Source: Spirochaetaceae bacterium
GTDB taxonomy: Bacteria; Spirochaetota; Spirochaetia; Treponematales; Breznakiellaceae
NCBI GenBank assembly: GCA_031290205.1
Contig: JAITNZ010000066.1
Span: forward strand, 1-7,547
Length of the DNA stretch: 7,547 nucleotides
Direction of reading: 5' to 3'
The position numbers and the translations under genes were made by a program. Within the stretch, counting starts at the first letter, position 1, and the number at the start of each line of letters is the position of its first letter. Below the pieces are notes generated by a model. The model had not been told where the DNA came from, did no database searches, and was given only the letters and a program-made list of their open reading frames with translations. Shown here in pieces: positions 5,781 to 7,547 of this stretch.

Positions 5781-5884
5781 TGTACGCGTGTACGCGTGTA
5801 CGCGTGTACGCGTGTACGCGTGTACGCGTGTACGCGTGTACGCGTGTACGCGTGTACGCGTGTACGCGTGTACGCGTGTACGCG
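5781..5884. repeat. Octamer tandem repeat, 13 perfect copies of TGTACGCG
   Basis: The 8-bp unit TGTACGCG repeats 13 times with no mismatch. The alternation of pyrimidine and purine extends slightly beyond it, from 5775 to 5885 (111 bp), which is the base pattern that favours left-handed Z-DNA. Perfect identity points to recent expansion or active slippage, so copy number is likely to vary between strains. The array lies 416 bp upstream of the lipoprotein start codon and about 64 bp downstream of a predicted leftward transcription start. Confidence 0.97.
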
Positions 5885-5955
5885 TCAGTGGTCAGGGTCT
5901 GTGGTGTGTTCGTGGTCGGCCCAGTTCTCTGGGCTCTTTCTCTCATAGTGAATTT

Positions 5956-5984
5956 ATTATCGCATGGGCTTTTGTTTTTGTCAA
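5956..5984 (-). promoter_or_regulatory. Near-consensus leftward promoter facing the octamer array
   Basis: On the minus strand: -35 TTGACA (5984-5979, perfect), 17-bp spacer, -10 GATAAT (5961-5956, one mismatch). Transcription would begin near 5949 and cross the octamer array towards the lipoprotein gene. An ATG at 5946-5944 lies only about 3 nt from that start point (see findings). Confidence 0.7.
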
Positions 5985-6088
5985 GAGGCATTTTTACAGA
6001 CGCCTCCGACTGGGAAGGACGCCAAGCGAGTGGCCCTCCGTCCCCTCCTTTTTCTATTGCAAGCGGCGGGAGTCCCCTGCGGCCTCCG

Positions 6089-7547
6089 CTAAAATGCGTC
6101 CGACATGGCGCGGTTTTTATCGCGTTGGTATAACTCTTGATATACAAGATTGCGGTTTTTTAATTTTTCTTTTATGTTTTGCGCGAAGGGCATAAAACGC
6201 CAGAATATGCCGCGTATTTCCTTGTCAAGCTTTTGGGTGCCCTCCGACTCTTTGGTTATCCACGATATGTAATCCTGTATAAAGTAGAGCTTGACATCGC
6301 CCTTAAGCTTTTGACCGAGGAACCACTGGTAGTAGTTCCCCGTGAGGCCCTCTTCCATCCAGTAGAATGAGGATGCTTCTTTCGCAAACTGCCAGCGGTA
6401 GTCTCCCGCCGCCGTCAACACCGCCATCGTAAGGTTTTTTGGATACATGGGAACCGCGATGCGCCCGCGGCTCGTCATTTTATTCGTCTTTTCAAACGGC
6501 TCCCAGCATAAGCCGTAATCGCCATAACAGGGCAACAGCAACACATAGGGAACTATCCTGCTCGCCTGAGTCCTGTAATGGCGATGAAACACTTCAGCGT
6601 CTATGCTTTCAATCCACGAGAGCCTTTTTAGCACATTTTCCCTGGTGCCAACGCCGTCAGGCGGGCAGCGGAAGTATTCCCCCGTCAAGAAGGGGAACGC
6701 GTTCCCCTGTCTGCCGACCGCCATCTTCACCATTTGACGAATCGAAGAAAATTCCGTGTTGATGGCCTGTAAGTCAATCGAAACCGCTTCCGCCGAGCCC
6801 GCCTCGTTCAGCTTTTCCTGGAGACCATCGACTTCTTCCTTGCTCTCCCTATACGTCTCGAGCAGTCTGCTCATCTCACGGTCAAAACGCGCCATGTTTT
6901 TCAGCAGGTCCTGGATCTCGTTCATCCCCTTCTTTTGCCCTTCACTGTAGCAGCAGTCTATTTCGTTAAAATCAGGATCCGCCTGATGCTCCGTCAGCGA
7001 GGCCGCCCGAGGCTTAAAGAGGAATTCAAGCTCCCTGCGTTTTGCGTTGAGGTTTTGCAACAGCCCCTTCGTCCCGTCAAACTTTCCTTTCGCCTTTTCC
7101 AGAAGGGCGCGAAAGTGAGCGCTGTCGCTTTTAACGGCGCGAACCTCGTCCGTCGACGAAGCGACGATTTCGCCGCGCCCGACAAAGGACAACCATTCGT
7201 CCATATACCTGACGCTCGGCTCCGGGGAGGGGGCCGCAATCACCTTTGAAAAAAACTCCCGCGCCTCCGCGCTCAGCGCCTTTGGATTCAGCATACCGAA
7301 ACGCAACAGGAATTTTTTAGCGTCGCTTATGCCATCCGCAACGGACCGCGCCGCAACGCCGCAATAATCCCAGTAGATGTTCACCAACTGCTGACGAAAA
7401 ACCTCTTTGTCTTTAAGATCCTTTGCCGCCGCATACTTTTGATACACATTGTTCAGGCGCCGCGCTTCGTCGCTGCCGCCGTCAAGGGCGTTCTTGTAGA
7501 AGTCCGCATCGTCGAAAACGCCGCTGCCCACATCCTCCAGCGTCTTT
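6089..7547 (-). CDS. Protein of unknown function with coiled-coil centre, 5' end cut by window
   Basis: 485 residues are visible. The frame is open to the window edge and reads KTLED before the GTG at 7531. GGAGG lies only 2 nt before that GTG, too close for a ribosome site, so the gene almost certainly starts outside the window. Positions below count from the GTG. No signal peptide or transmembrane segment is seen in this part. Residues ~130-270 are charged and heptad-like (for example LLKNMARFDREMSRLLETYR), suggesting a coiled coil. Residues ~275-480 form a compact-looking domain rich in Trp, Tyr and Phe, with VPYVLLLPCYGDYGLCWEPF, RIAVPMYPKNL and a basic C-terminal tail. I do not recognise the family and see no nucleotide-binding or metal site. 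It is followed by a repeat-rich spacer with no clear terminator. Confidence 0.8.
   Translation of the reverse strand, partial: KTLEDVGSGVFDDADFYKNALDGGSDEARRLNNVYQKYAAAKDLKDKEVFRQQLVNIYWDYCGVAARSVADGISDAKKFLLRFGMLNPKALSAEAREFFSKVIAAPSPEPSVRYMDEWLSFVGRGEIVASSTDEVRAVKSDSAHFRALLEKAKGKFDGTKGLLQNLNAKRRELEFLFKPRAASLTEHQADPDFNEIDCCYSEGQKKGMNEIQDLLKNMARFDREMSRLLETYRESKEEVDGLQEKLNEAGSAEAVSIDLQAINTEFSSIRQMVKMAVGRQGNAFPFLTGEYFRCPPDGVGTRENVLKRLSWIESIDAEVFHRHYRTQASRIVPYVLLLPCYGDYGLCWEPFEKTNKMTSRGRIAVPMYPKNLTMAVLTAAGDYRWQFAKEASSFYWMEEGLTGNYYQWFLGQKLKGDVKLYFIQDYISWITKESEGTQKLDKEIRGIFWRFMPFAQNIKEKLKNRNLVYQELYQRDKNRAMSDAF

Larger units (their letters stand above)
5366..6088. other. Repeat-rich intergenic region without a conventional gene
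   Basis: About 720 bp between the 480-residue protein gene and the lipoprotein gene. Besides the elements listed separately it contains TTCGACAAGTTCAGC (5503-5517), a type of short intergenic repeat; a GC-rich stem GCCCC/GGGGC around 5732-5746; and a 6-bp stem with TTCT loop at 5919-5934 (GCCCAG/CTGGGC). Open frames through the octamer array exist in several phases, but they only translate the repeat. The part from 5990 to 6088 is G/C-rich and shows nothing I can identify. Confidence 0.65.

Noticed and set aside
5781..5884. CRISPR array
   Set aside because: The unit is 8 bp with no spacers between copies and no cas genes nearby.
5761..6195. Several overlapping open frames on both strands through the octamer array
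   Set aside because: The array is stop-free in every phase, so long frames are expected by chance. Only the short leaderless option is kept, as a hypothesis in the findings.

Overview
The window looks like chromosomal DNA of a spirochaete, probably a Treponema-like one of moderate to high GC. The basis is the gene content and the permissive lipobox of the lipoprotein; this is inference and no database was searched. Every gene I can support lies on the minus strand, so the window reads from high to low coordinates.

Right end (7547-6089): the 3' part of a large protein of unknown function (485 residues visible, reading frame open to the window edge) with a charged coiled-coil-like middle.

Spacer 6088-5366: about 720 bp without a convincing ordinary gene. 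It holds a near-consensus leftward promoter (TTGACA, 17 bp, GATAAT), a perfect tandem array of 13 copies of TGTACGCG that alternates pyrimidine and purine throughout, several hairpins and short intergenic repeats, and a candidate extended -10 bracketed by a 9-bp direct repeat. Next comes a 253-residue putative lipoprotein rich in beta-type repeats (5365-4604).

Spacer 4603-4018: again no convincing gene. It holds a large imperfect inverted repeat, a 10-bp tandem repeat and small palindromes, and ends with a second near-consensus leftward promoter (TTGACA, 17 bp, TAGAAT).

Core operon 3961-954: this promoter drives four tightly packed genes: a membrane-anchored M23 (LytM-type) peptidoglycan endopeptidase, a bactofilin, a YaaR (DUF327) protein and a PSP1-domain RicT/YaaT protein. 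Gaps are 1 to 15 bp. The first two form a recognised cell-shape pair, a cytoskeletal scaffold with a cell-wall hydrolase. The last two are homologues of genes that sit close together in Bacillus (yaaR, holB, yaaT). The order suggests that a shape module and a RicT-type module are expressed together.

Left end (952-1): three copies of a 45-nt hairpin-bearing repeat follow ricT. After them comes an exported, helical, TPR-like protein whose 3' end is cut by the window, close to a G10 tract (C10 in the coding strand) where slippage would change its frame.

The most unusual features are the octamer array with its upstream promoter, the 45-nt repeats with compensatory stem changes, and the joining of the bactofilin/M23 pair to yaaR-ricT.
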